This document shows positions 1-10,432 of a stretch of 64,000 nt of DNA, one piece after another. A model generated the notes under the pieces. That model saw nothing but the letters and a program-made list of their open reading frames with translations, was not told the origin of the DNA and did not search any database. Position 1 is the stretch's first letter. Every line of letters begins with the position of its first letter. This DNA is from Chimonanthus salicifolius. Lineage: Eukaryota > Streptophyta > Magnoliopsida > Laurales > Calycanthaceae. The position numbers were made by a program, and so were the translations under genes. Location: positions 10,631,542 through 10,695,541 of the forward strand of contig CM023534.1 of NCBI GenBank assembly GCA_013350335.1, read 5' to 3'.

Positions 1-1657
1 CAGCAAGGTACTTGGCGCCTTGTTCCTCCACAGTCCTCTATGAATGTTCTTGGATGTAAATGAGTCTTCACCATTAAACGACATGTTGATGGGTCCGTTG
101 CTCGACATAAGGCGAGACTAGTCGCCAAAGGGTACAATCAACTTCCTGGCATTGACTATCATGACACATTTAGTCCTGTTGTTAAATTTACAACTTTACG
201 CTTGGTCATTGCTCTTGCCGTTTCAAGTGGTTGGCCTCTCCAGTCAACTTGATGTTAATAATGCTTTTCTTCATGGTCATCTTGATGAAGATGTTTATAT
301 GAGTCAACCCCCCGGTTTTGTGGACCCTGCTCATCCTACTCATGTGTGTAAACTGATGAAGTTGATCTATGGCCTTAAGCAGTCTCCTGCGTGCTTGGTT
401 TCGTCTCTTTAGTGATTTCTAACTCAGTTTGGAGTTTATCAGTTCCAAGACCGATACTTCATTATTCATCTACTCTCGTAACGATGTTCTTTTATATCTC
501 TTGGTCTATGTGGATGATATTCTGATTACCGGCAACTCCTCTTCTCAGATTACAGCTCTCATTTCCGCCCTCGGCCGAGAGTTTGCTCTCAAAGATCTTA
601 GACACCTTCATCATTTCTTGGGCATTGAGGTCTGCACAACACAAACTGGGCTACTTCTCACTCAACAACACTACGTTAGGGACTTACTCTCGCGGTCAAA
701 TATTTGTGATTCCAAACCAATCAAGTCCCCTGTTGCCTCCTCATCTTCTTTGTCAAAACATGCTGGTGAGCCATTGGCGGATGTTACTCTCTATCGTAGT
801 ATTGTTGGCGGCTTACAGTATTTGACCCTCACACGTCCTGATATTGCGTTCGCTGTTAACAAGGCCTGTCAGTTTAGGCATCAACCCACCACTGACCATT
901 GGGCATTTGTTAAGCGCATCTTGCGATATCTTAAAGCCACCATTTCCTATGGGTTGCAGTTTCATTGTTCCTCTCCATCCTATTTGTCGGCATTCTCTGA
1001 TGCTGATTGGGCCGGTTGTCCCGACGATAGAAAGTCCACGGGTGGTTTTGCTATCTTTCTTGGCAACAATCTGATTTCCTGGAGCTCCAAGAAGCAACAA
1101 ACTATTGCCTCGTTCTAGTATTGAAGTTGAATACAGGGCCATTGCTTCTGCATCTGCAGAGCTTACGTGGTTACTTTCGCTTCTTGGGGAGTTGCATATT
1201 TCTCTTGCTGGATCTACTACTCTTTGGTGTGACAACATAGGTGCCACTTATCTCACAGCCAATCCAGTCTTTTATGCCCGTACGAAACATGTCGAAATTG
1301 ACTTTCATTTAGTTCGTGATATGGTTGCTCGCAAACAGTTAGTCGTTAAGATTATATCGACCAAGGATCAATTGGCTGACATCTTCACCAAGGGTCTCTC
1401 GTCTCCTCGTTTTCTGTTCCTCCGTGACAAGCTCAATCTCATTGATGGCGCGTTGAGCTTGAGGGGGGATATTAGAGATAAGCGTCCAGCACCTCCTTCC
1501 TTATCAAGAACCCGTGATTATCCTCACCAATGGTCACGGGATAGGGAGCGTTTTCCTTTTGTGTATGATTGTTTCCTTTTGGGGTTTTCCCCTTTCTTGT
1601 AATACATATAATTGAGAAATACATGAAGTAAAAAAAGAGAGAGATTTTACTTCAATA
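1..1657 (+). mobile_element. Ty1/copia retrotransposon, 3' part: reverse transcriptase, RNase H and remnant 3' LTR (degenerate)
   Basis: Translation in pieces gives the copia polymerase region. It includes the segment before the first RT motif ([19 protein letters not shown]), the [10 protein letters not shown] motif, the catalytic YVDD box near 505-520, and an RNase H part with ADWAGCPDDRKSTGG near 1000-1045 and ADIFTKGL near 1375-1400. A purine tract (ttgaggggggat) at about 1460-1471 marks the junction with the 3' LTR, which runs to about 1657 where sequence shared with another locus begins. The coding part is broken: a TGA replaces the Trp codon near position 60, and frames shift near 392, 410-440 and 1115. 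The 5' end and 5' LTR lie outside the window, so neither its target duplication nor its age can be read. The LTR limits are approximate. Confidence 0.9.
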
Positions 1658-1662
1658 AACAT

Positions 1663-2220
1663 TAGTCAATATTTAAAATATATGGAATTCTCATTTATTT
1701 ATATTAAAATGCATCTGCGCATTGATTACTGCAAAATATCATAAATATTATGCATCAAACTATTTCAAGTAATATATATCTAAAAAACAAAGGATCTGAG
1801 GAAGCATGGAAGACCCAAAAGATCAAACTGCATCAAAATTCAAAGAAATCTTGCAGTTCTTCAGAATTACTTGCCACGGAGGCCAACATCTCATCCAGAT
1901 CACGTTCATATTCCCTTGGGGGAGCGAGAATGGCTCTTACAGTCCAACCATCGTTTTGCCAATGACAGCAGACATTCTCCACAGGACGCTATGAGCCTTC
2001 CTTCAATTGCAGTTGCCAACCATCGTTTTGCCAATGACAGCAGACATTCTCCACAGGACGCTATGAGCCTTCCTGCAATTGCAGTTGCCAACCATTCCAA
2101 AAAAGAAAGCAAAACCACCCTAAAAACACCTGTAAAAACGCTGGCCGGACAATGGTGGTCGGTTGGCCTGTTGGGTGCAGCGAGAGAGAGAGAGAGAGTT
2201 CTCCTTTTATAGAGAAAGTA
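1663..2220. repeat. Duplicated block, copy 1 (diverged; related copy at 3580-4790)
   Basis: The stretch starting attagtcaatat, with ggaattctcatttatttata and tgcgcattgattactg, recurs in order at 3583-3705. The pieces agacccaaaagatcaaa and cagttcttcagaattacttgc recur at 4068-4140, and accatcgttttgcc plus gacagcagacattctccacag recurs at 4553-4590. The block ends in a perfect-looking 72-bp tandem duplication (see separate entry). Long open frames occur on both strands here, but they do not match a family I know and their amino-acid repeats simply mirror the DNA repeat, so I do not call a gene. It may be a decayed duplicated gene or an unclassified element. Confidence 0.6.
1944..2087. repeat. 72-bp tandem duplication, two copies
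   Basis: Positions 1944-2015 and 2016-2087 are near-identical units beginning ccaaccatcgttttgccaat and ending caattgcagttg. They differ at one visible base (cttcaatt against ctgcaatt). A third partial start (ccaaccatt) follows at 2088. The near identity means the duplication is young relative to the block that holds it. Confidence 0.9.
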
Positions 2221-2264
2221 GAAGAGAGGAGTGGGGTAAGTGCTTGAGGAACAAATTGCTTGAA

Positions 2265-2412
2265 GAAAGACTTGGGTGACGTGAGAGTCGTTGAAAGACT
2301 TTTCTTTGGAAGTGTTTGAAAGACTTTTCTTTGGAAGTTTTAGGACTTGGCTGACGTTAAAGTACTTTGAAGACTTTTCTTTGGAAGTTTTCGAAAGACT
2401 TTTAAGAAGATT
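2265..2412. repeat. Short tandem repeats built on gaaagacttttctttggaagt
   Basis: The word gaaagacttttctttggaag recurs three times or more between 2293 and 2400, within a longer period of about 77 bp that starts gacttggstgacgt at about 2268 and 2345. No coding sense is evident. Confidence 0.7.
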
Positions 2413-2439
2413 TGAAATACTTTGGTGGTGCAAAGGATT

Positions 2440-3578
2440 TAGAGTTTAGGTCTTTTTGTGGGTGAAATAATTTTCTCAATACTGGCCTATAAATTTTTAG
2501 GTCGTAAAGTGAAGTAAATTATTTATTTATTAAAAAACTAAAAATCTAATTTTTTTTTTAATTTCAATAGCCATTAGATTTATACAACAAAATGGAGTGC
2601 TTAAATGGTTTAATTTTATTTAAACTCATACATTAAAATTTAATTCATAATTTAATATTATTTATATTAATAGAATGGGTTTGACTGAGTTTGACTGCGG
2701 TTGAACACACTTGAACCTCATTAAACCGAAACTTCTATTTAGAGGGTTCATTAGACGGTTCAATTTGTAAGAAATTGTTTAATTCAAATTACGACGTCTA
2801 AAAATCATACCTGACAATAATTTTTAAATGATTTTAAAAGTTGGAAAACTCCTATAATTCAAAAATATGTTGCCACATCAATTCTGTTGAAAATGGAAAC
2901 TCGAGGATAATTAAAAAACTGGATTTTCAATTTAAGATCACACTTTATGCGATTTTTAAAAATAACCGGGGCGACTATAATCAGGTTTCTAGTTTTATCT
3001 AATTTTGTGTGCAAATTCTCAGGGTTTAATTGTTCAAGTTTAAGTCAAAAATGAAAGGCAAAGTTTCCATGACACTATTCATCAAATTAAATACAAAATA
3101 TATTGGTTACTGTCGGTCCGACATACAGAACTACCGGTTCGACCTACATAAATATTATTATCTACATAAATTACATTTTTAACCCTAAAGTCAACATTTC
3201 GCATGTGGTTTTGACCATCCAACTCCCAACAACATTTCTCCAACAACCAATCCCAAATTTCCTCCTTCACATGGCCCTTAGACTCCTCAATTTTGGCATG
3301 TTCTGAGGAATTCCAAAATGTGAAACCCTAAGGTCCAAAGTCTAACCATAGCAGGCGGTGAAAATTCAAATTGAGAACGATGGCATTGAGCCATCGGCGA
3401 ATGAGATAAATTTCTTTTGACAAAGAAATAAAGAACTTATGACATATTTTAGCAAGATTAAATCAAATTTAATTTCTTTTTTTCTCAGATAAACATGGAT
3501 TAATACAAATACTTTGCGCCAGATGGGATTAAGTAGTGAGGCTTACTCAGAGTTCAGAAACATCCATGGAGAAAATGA
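2440..3578. other. Intergenic AT-rich sequence, no gene seen
   Basis: Reading frames are short and interrupted. The open frames at 3082-3306 on both strands have no recognisable family. I see no clear repeat other than AT-rich low complexity. Confidence 0.5.
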
Positions 3579-3579
3579 T

Positions 3580-4790
3580 AATATTAGTCAATATACAAAA
3601 TATATTGAATTCTCATTTATTTATATGAATTCATCTGCGCATTGATTACTGAAAAATATCATGTATATAATGTATAAAAATATTTCAACTAATATATCAA
3701 AAATCTTCTTCCAACAAATATAGAATTTGAGCAACTTGATATTTTAGCATCACTGGAAAAATGAAAAACTCAGGTATTAGAGCTATTTATTATATGGGTA
3801 CATCATTTATACCTTAATTTTATCCTAAATTTAAAATATTCAGCAAAAAATGTTGGTTTTAGGACCATCAAATTTGAATTTTTTTAAAGATAATTAAAAT
3901 TCAAAATGAATCAAATAGAAAACTCAAAGAAACTTGAAGACTCAGACAAACTCTTAATCCTGAGTTTGAATTCAAATTTCAACACTGAAGTAAATCATAA
4001 TCTCGAGAAGAAAATTATCTACTTCAAAAAACAAAGAGAAAACAAAGCATCTGAAGAAGAACGAAAGACCCAAAAGCTAAAACGCCATAACCAAAGGACC
4101 AACTTTGACAACCCCATCTGCAGTTCTTCAGAATTACTTGCGAAGAAGACGAAAATGTAATTTAGAAAGACCACGTTCATCTTTGAATATCGTTATCTTA
4201 TTCATGGGCAAGAGAAGCTTCCGACATCTTATTGCCATTATCAGAAGACGATATGAGCTTTCCTGCAAGAGCAATGCAATTTTGGTTAATACATAATCAA
4301 CTAAATGTTAGGAATAATAAATATGCGGAATAAATCAAAATATCACAGCTTAAGAAACCCTCTTTATACTCTTCTGCACAGGAGCAAATCAACTCCAATC
4401 AATCAATCTGTACATCTCATTTCTGCGAATGCATTGTCGAAGACGGATTTGAATCCGAGTCCAAATGACCCCTGTAACTACAAATCAATTTAGACCGTTC
4501 ATTTTTATCTTGGAGTAACAAACATTATCTAAAATTCCTCTTACAGTTAAACCATCGTCTTGCCCATGACAGCACAAATTCTCCACAGTACGATTTGAGT
4601 TTTTCTCCAATTCCACAAGCTATCAATCCTAATAAAAAAGAAAAGAAACCCATCATAAATTATTACTCCCTTAATCTCTCCTTCAAAACTTTAATACCAC
4701 TCAAAAACACTTTCAAGTTTAAAAAGTGTTGGAAAGTTAGAATGTGAGAGGAAGAAGAAGTAGATGAGCCTCCATTAAATAGTTGATTAG
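3580..4790. repeat. Duplicated block, copy 2 (expanded and diverged)
   Basis: The pieces of copy 1 (1663-2220) occur here in the same order: 3583-3705, 4027-4140, and two diverged versions of the 72-bp unit at about 4205-4285 and 4553-4620. Extra sequence lies between them. The end, at 4688-4775 (taccactcaaaaacactttcaag through gcctcca), has a further relative at 6836-6897. Two short frames at 3906-4296 look gene-like only in being open; I recognise no product. Confidence 0.6.
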
Positions 4791-5012
4791 TTTCTTAAGT
4801 TTATAGCCAATGACTCTTGGATGGAATGGAATACCAACCATTTCTCTTCTCCAAACGATTACAGTATTATTAACAAGGATTTCGATGAGACTAATTGGAA
4901 TTATCAATTGAAATTAATTAGCTTGGCCTTGTTTATGGAAAACTATTATTATGTTCATGCATGAGGTATTGATCCATGTTAAGTTCGCAGGCCCCGTTGC
5001 AGTTCATGAAAT

Positions 5013-5180
5013 GCCACATATACCTATTTAAAATAAATTAATTTTTCATTTATTTTTATGAAATCAAATTCAGGTACTCAAGTGCTACAACACTATACAA
5101 TATATAATATATTGTCAACAATTAAAGATTGCCACATATACCTATTTAAGAATAAATTGTTCATTTCACTCGCATGATAT
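5013..5180. repeat. Direct repeat gccacatatacctattta, copies about 118 bp apart
   Basis: gccacatatacctatttaa occurs at 5013-5031 and again at 5131-5149. Both copies are followed by related text (aataaatt...ttcattt). It is a short local duplication in otherwise featureless DNA (4800-5620). Confidence 0.7.
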
Positions 5181-5623
5181 TATTTTTTTTGAAGTCCAAG
5201 GTATCTAAATGTTCTATATGAAATTTTCAGACGTTCCACATGTGTAAACTTCTCAATCTGCACACAATCAATATACAATTAAGGGGAGTGACTCTTTTTG
5301 TATTGAGCAGGGCTTGATCCAGGATCTTTCACAAACAATAATTTGAATTGACCATCAAACCAATCTCTCAATATTCTCACATGATAATAATAAACTTTAA
5401 GATTTTCAATTTTATTTATAATTTAATTTACATCCAAATTCATAAAGTAAAAGTTATTTTCAAGCTATCTAAAGCTCTAAACCCATTTTAAATCCAAATA
5501 AAAATGATTAAGCTTTTGCATACTTCTCTATTGTCCAATTAATGATCTGACCTTCTCTATTGTAATGGTAAATGGTTATGGTAAATCTGACCTTCTCTGT
5601 TGTCCAATAAATGATCTAGATCA

Positions 5624-6161
5624 AGGGTTCAAAAATCGGTTCGGCCGATATATCGGCCGATATGCGATACGGACGATATTTCGGCCGATAATTTTATCTC
5701 TTATACCGATATCGGCATTTTCTCTCTCCTCCGATATCGGAACCCTGAAAAAACCGCAAAAAACCGTGATGAACGGTGACAAAACCGCAAAAAACCTCAA
5801 AAAACTGCAAAAAACCGTGGACACCTCTGAGAACCGTAAACCCTAAACTGCGGAAAACCGCGAAATACTGCAAAACCCACGAAAAACTGCGAAAAACTGC
5901 AAAAAACCGTGAACACCCCTGAGAACCGTAAACCCTGGAAAACAGTGGAAAACCACGAAAAATCGTGTAAAAACCGCGAAAAACCGTATCGGTGTTTTTT
6001 TTTTTTAAAAAAAATTAAATACCGATATTTATGAATATCGGCCGATATTCGGTATGTACGACCGATACTTATCGTATCGGCCGATATTACTCGGTTTAAA
6101 AAAAACCGATATATATATCGGCTGATACGATATGTATCGGCCGATATTTGGACCTTAAATC
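5624..6161. repeat. Word-based element A: ATCGGCCGAT ends around an AAACCGC minisatellite
   Basis: The left edge (from ggttcaaaaatcgg) and right edge (to cggccgatatttggacc) are filled with repeats of the self-complementary word atcggccgat and variants. The core, about 5745-5990, is a minisatellite of aaaaccgc-type units with a larger internal duplication: aaactgcaaaaaaccgtg, then gaacacc or gacacc, ctgagaaccgtaaaccct, at about 5803-5850 and 5893-5935. There is no coding capacity. A relative of the edge text lies at 23100-23300. It has the size of a MITE, but I cannot assign it to a superfamily. Confidence 0.7.
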
Positions 6162-6189
6162 TAGACGTTTATAAATTGGAGAGACCCGT

Positions 6190-6262
6190 ACACGTGGCCT
6201 GTCACCAACGTGATTACAATTTAAAGAGCTCCTGAAGTGCACACTACCAGCATACTATAAAT
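6190..6262 (+). promoter_or_regulatory. Promoter-like stretch: G-box/ABRE core and TATA box
   Basis: acacgtggc at 6190-6198 is a G-box/ABRE core. tataaat at 6256-6262 is a good plant TATA box. Both lie upstream of the broken frame starting at 6295. The TATA box is only 39 nt from that ATG, which would leave almost no 5' UTR, so the true start may have been elsewhere. Confidence 0.4.
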
Positions 6263-6294
6263 TACCCACCTCCGCCTCCGCAGATAACCAGGCG

Positions 6295-6621
6295 ATGAAA
6301 GTTAGAAACCCATCGGAATTCTCATTTCGTCGGAAACGGCTGGCCGACAGGTGAATGGAGAGGGCCGAGGAGGAGGAGGAGCAGAAAAGCTTCAGTACCA
6401 AGGCATGGGACACTGCCCTGGCTGTGGGTGTAGAGGTTGGGGTGGCCCTCGTGTCGTGGGGCCTGGGCCCGCCTCTTGTTTCCCGATGATGGGAAGAAGA
6501 TGAAGGCTCCCGGGAGAATTATGAAATACCCAGAAAAGATTTCGAAAATCCCCACTACAGAAAACAGTATTTCCATGATGTGCACAAAGACGTGAAGGCT
6601 AAGATAATTTCTAAGCAGTAA
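6295..6621 (+). pseudogene. Gene-like 109-codon frame broken by two TGA codons, unknown product
   Basis: From ATG 6295 one frame runs to TAA 6619-6621 with only two internal stops. They are TGA after RRKRLADR, and TGA after PPLVSR just before WEEDEG. Both sit beside Arg codons and could be CGA-to-TGA changes. The text is GC-rich compared with its surroundings and looks coding: charged, with an acidic run (ERAEEEEEQ) and the C-terminal part YEIPRKDFENPHYRKQYFHD. Upstream are a TATA box and a G-box. I do not recognise the family. It could be a recent pseudogene, a gene fragment, or one exon whose neighbours I cannot see. Confidence 0.45.
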
Positions 6622-6835
6622 TGGTTTTCACTTTTCAGAACTAAATTTATGATCTATGTTGGTGTTTGCGTTGTAGATCTTATGTTTTTCTGGTTTTGGA
6701 GTTGTGATTTGGTTCTTATGGGTATGGTTTTGGAACTTTTGATGGTAATTGATGGTATTATAAATGAAAGTACAGAGTTGGTTTTTGGATTGCATGATAG
6801 GAAATATGATCTTAAAAGAATTTTTTATCTTTAAT

Positions 6836-6897
6836 ACCACTCGAAGACACTTTCAAGTCAAATAAGTGTTTGGAAGAAGATAAACCTCCAACCACCT
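6836..6897. repeat. Fragment of the duplicated block (third copy of its end)
   Basis: taccactcgaagacactttc through gataaacctcca matches 4688-4775 with gaps. It shows that part of the block was copied a third time, directly after the broken frame at 6295-6621. Confidence 0.5.
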
Positions 6898-6899
6898 TT

Positions 6900-7795
6900 T
6901 CAAAACTATAGAATTTAAACTATTTCTTACTCTGGATTTGCAGATTTGGACTTTTATTGAGTAAAGACCGTGAAGATTGATAGAAAATATCTAGTAATAC
7001 TACACTGCCCAATATATATATATATATATATAATTTATGGAGTTTGAACTCCAATATTCCAATTTCTATCTTGATGCCTGTGCTTTATGTAAGTTTTATC
7101 AGACATTGATTTTACTTTAATATCCTCATACTTCGAAAGAAGGGAATGAATTTTAATATTTACAATAAATTATACAATATAAATATATATTTTTTAATGC
7201 GTAGAAATCCGTCGACTAAAGTTTATGATGATCATAGGTAAAATTTCAATAAGTATCATGGATCAGGTTAGCGCTTTAATGATTTGAGGTCAAGACTTTT
7301 GCACAAGATAAAAATATTCAACCACGCGAATAAAAATATTATCGTAATAACTGTAAAAGAAAAGCTGAAAGGAGATAAAAGTACCCAAATGATACTGTTA
7401 GAACTTAGACCCAGCCACAGTTGCTTTTGATTAACTTGAATAAATAGTGGGGATTTGATTAGATTGACTGTTGATTGCCGGATGGGAATCTTAATTTCAA
7501 GCGGAGGAAAAAAATGTGTATCAATTATTTTTTCCAATTTTTTTAAATAATATATAAAATAATAGATAACCTAGGATACCAAGTATATATATTTTAAAGG
7601 AAACAGTTGTTTTTTAGAGTTTTAAGCCTTTAAAATTTGAAATGTCGATACATTTTAAATTTTTTTAAAATTGAGAAAATGGGTTAAGAAAATATTTTTA
7701 ATGATATTGGATGTGATGATACCTACAAAGTTGAGGAAGAAATTTTCTACAACTCGGGAATGGTTAAAGATGTTTATGTCCTATTGTCTGAAATG
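6900..7795. other. Intergenic AT-rich sequence with a (TA)n tract
   Basis: A dinucleotide run of ta lies at about 7013-7031. The rest is AT-rich with no gene or recognisable element. Confidence 0.5.
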
Positions 7796-7797
7796 GC

Positions 7798-8130
7798 AAA
7801 AGATTCTCACATCGTCTAATTTGAAAAAGTAATGATTCTACATAACATTTGAGTCACTCTCTTCTCAATACTAGAGCTTTTGATAGTGAATTTTAATCTT
7901 AAGAATGTTATCATGTTATAATTTGTTAACATGATATTTGAGTAGGGTTCTATGTACAACAACTGTTTGTGAGAGAGGGTGTGAAGTGAGAAGAGAGTCC
8001 CAAATCGCCTAACTTGATAAATGAGTGACTCTAGATAATACTTGAGACACCCTCCTCTCAATGCCTAGCTTTTGAGTGTGTATTTTACATCAAAAATGTT
8101 ATCATATTATAATTTTCTAATTTGAAAAGA
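7798..8130. repeat. Diverged tandem duplication, two units of about 140 bp
   Basis: Unit 1 (7798-7935) and unit 2 (7985-8130) share cacatcgtctaa / aaatcgcctaa, gagtcactctcttctcaat / gagacaccctcctctcaat, agcttttgatagtg / agcttttgagtgtg and atgttatcat-ttataat. The text resembles plant repeat families that begin tcccacatcg, but no element boundaries are visible. Confidence 0.6.
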
Positions 8131-8985
8131 GTCCATTTTTAAAACATTGATTATTTGTCAACTTAATTTGTTTAAAATAAAAATAAAAATAATTCAATTA
8201 GAGGGTGGATATAAACAAGGCAGCATTATATAATATAACCATGTTTCAAATATTTAAATTTGAGTCATTGATGTATGTAAAAAATGTGTTAGCTAGACAA
8301 GGACCTTTAAAAAATGGGTGAATTTAAATTTATTAATACTATAAGCCTTTACACTTTTTTTTAAAAAATACTATATTCTATATTAAGGTAAAATTGATAT
8401 TTATATATGAATTTTTGATAATCAATTTCCATAATAACTATTTATAATGTCTTTAAGATTTTAGTTCACATTTTTTAGACTAAAAGCAATAAACTCTTAG
8501 AGATTATAATGTATGTTCTAATGGATTTTGTATGAACAATAATTGCATTACTATCATGTACTAATGAAATATGGTTACCAATTTTTCACTCACATGAATA
8601 AGTCTTAGAAAAATGGACTTAATTACATCATATTGACTCAATTCCAACTTGCTTAATAATTTATATCTAAATTTTCATAATTAAGCTTGTGTTAGGACAC
8701 TTTAGATAACAACCCAAAGTTTAAATGCTTAAATATCAAAACTTTATGAAATATATCTTATTACATATTTTGTGCTCCGTGACTATTTTTTTTGAAAAAA
8801 AATTCTTGTGATATGTGAATTTTTTGTTGGCTCATATTAGATTTTTAAATGATTTTATTGAAGATGGTGATGTTCAATTTTAAAATTTAATAAAAACCAC
8901 TTTAATTAAATTATTTAAAGTATTTTTAAATTAAATTTTCATCTTCTTAAACATTAATTGTACTTCTTGCTCTCCTACGCATTGT
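8131..8985. other. Intergenic AT-rich sequence, nothing recognised
   Basis: No open frame of note, no recognisable repeat edges and no RNA gene. Confidence 0.5.
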
Positions 8986-9345
8986 CACAAATCTCGTTCT
9001 CGGGATATTAAAGGTAATTGTTAATAGCGGGATATTTTCAAAGTCTCGGGTTTTTATCGGGAATTTAATGAGAAAATCTCACGGAAAATATATTTTTTTA
9101 AAAATAATAAAAACAAATAACGTGGCGAGACTTTGAAAACATAGATGATATCAGAAATAAAAAATGTGCATTTGGTCCAAGCATTTTTAACAGGAATTTA
9201 ATGGTAAAATGTCACACGATTTTGACAGGAATTTACCATTAAAAACGGCACAAGCGATAATCCCGGGTTTTTAACGCGCAAAATTTATTTTGCCAATATT
9301 TCATGATAAACATGAAATATCGGAGATATTTGTTACATTGCAGTC
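8986..9345. repeat. Word-based element G: cgggatat / aggaattta words
   Basis: Between tctcgttctcgggatatt and gaaatatcggagatatttg, the words tcgggatatt, tcgggaattta, aggaatttaatgg and aaaatctcac or aaaatgtcac recur in both orientations around an AT-rich middle. The design is the same as elements A, C, D, E and H. No coding content. Confidence 0.5.
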
Positions 9346-10432
9346 CTACGTAGCCTTTTGGCTTGAAATTTTTAATATCTAAGATTAATCAATTTCAATA
9401 TTATAATAATTAGATATGTAATAAATTAAAGAAACTTATAATTTTCCTTTAGTAATTTAAAAAAATTAAATTGGTTTCTTTTCCTTGTGCTTAAGACTTT
9501 GAAATAAATGGTTTAATATGTAAATTTTGAATTAGTTGGACTAAGCTTTTAAAACTAGACTTTTGTAACTATTAGGAGTTGGTTTGATGGTCAAAACTCA
9601 CCTATATTTGCGAGAAGTTTTGGGATCCTAGAGGTTTATTTTAAAGGTAATAGACAAGGACGTAGGTATTTTTATATTAAGAAATCTCGGTAAATCCACC
9701 TTATTATAAAAAACACTATTTTTTTTTATCAAATTCTTTATTCAAAGATAAAGAAAGAGGAGAGCATCAGAGCAAGAAATATAATATTTTTATTTAGCAC
9801 ATTATTTTTTACAAATTTAGCCAATGAGAGCCAATGCAAGATAAATAATCTCATTGATGATTTTCTCTTCAAATCACTATCACATTTGCTAGCCCAAACC
9901 TAAATTGAAGCTAGGATCAGGACTCAGTTGATTACTAGTTTAGGTTTAGTGAGTGACAGCGAGTCAACTATGTGAGTTGATTCATTGTTTTGCACCTTCT
10001 TCTTATAAAAGATTGAAAGAAAAGCAATAAACCAACACTCCACATTTTTTTTCACTATTCCTTAACAAAAACTTACAGGTAAGTGGTAGCAGTACCCTTG
10101 ACATTACAACCACAAGACCCTAGGTTAAAGTCTTATGAGCACCGGTAACTTAGCGAGATCTTGATTTCGATTCATGAAACAGCGATGTCTTAATTTCGAT
10201 TCAAGTTCATTTTTTATGGGTTACTTCCCATTAGGTTATGTCTCATCTACTTATCAAGTGTGTGTGGATTGAAGGTTACACATGTTTGTGAGATTAGTTT
10301 CACATCTAACATGAGGCAGAGATATCCATAATAAAATAAATAAATAATAGAAATGTAAATTTCAAATAGTCACTTAACTTTTAATAGAAAAACACATAAA
10401 TGTAAAGCATGACCATGAAGCCCAAGCACGAC
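9346..10432. other. Intergenic sequence downstream of the sulfotransferase; possible SINE trace near 10090-10180
   Basis: Mostly AT-rich. Text near 10090-10140 (gtggtagcagtaccc, then ctaggttaaagtc) weakly resembles tRNA A- and B-box promoters as found in SINEs. No tail or target duplication is visible, so I do not call it an element. Confidence 0.35.

Noticed and set aside
1906..2433. 175-codon minus-strand open frame
   Set aside because: Its internal amino-acid repeats come from the 72-bp tandem duplication, it overlaps an open frame on the other strand, and no family is recognisable.
7805..8010. cacatcg / aaatcgcc text resembling the upstream element of plant U-snRNA genes
   Set aside because: No TATA box at the fixed spacing and no snRNA sequence follows. 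The text belongs to a tandem repeat.
10085..10180. SINE beside the sulfotransferase
   Set aside because: Only weak A- and B-box resemblance, with no tail, duplication or second copy.
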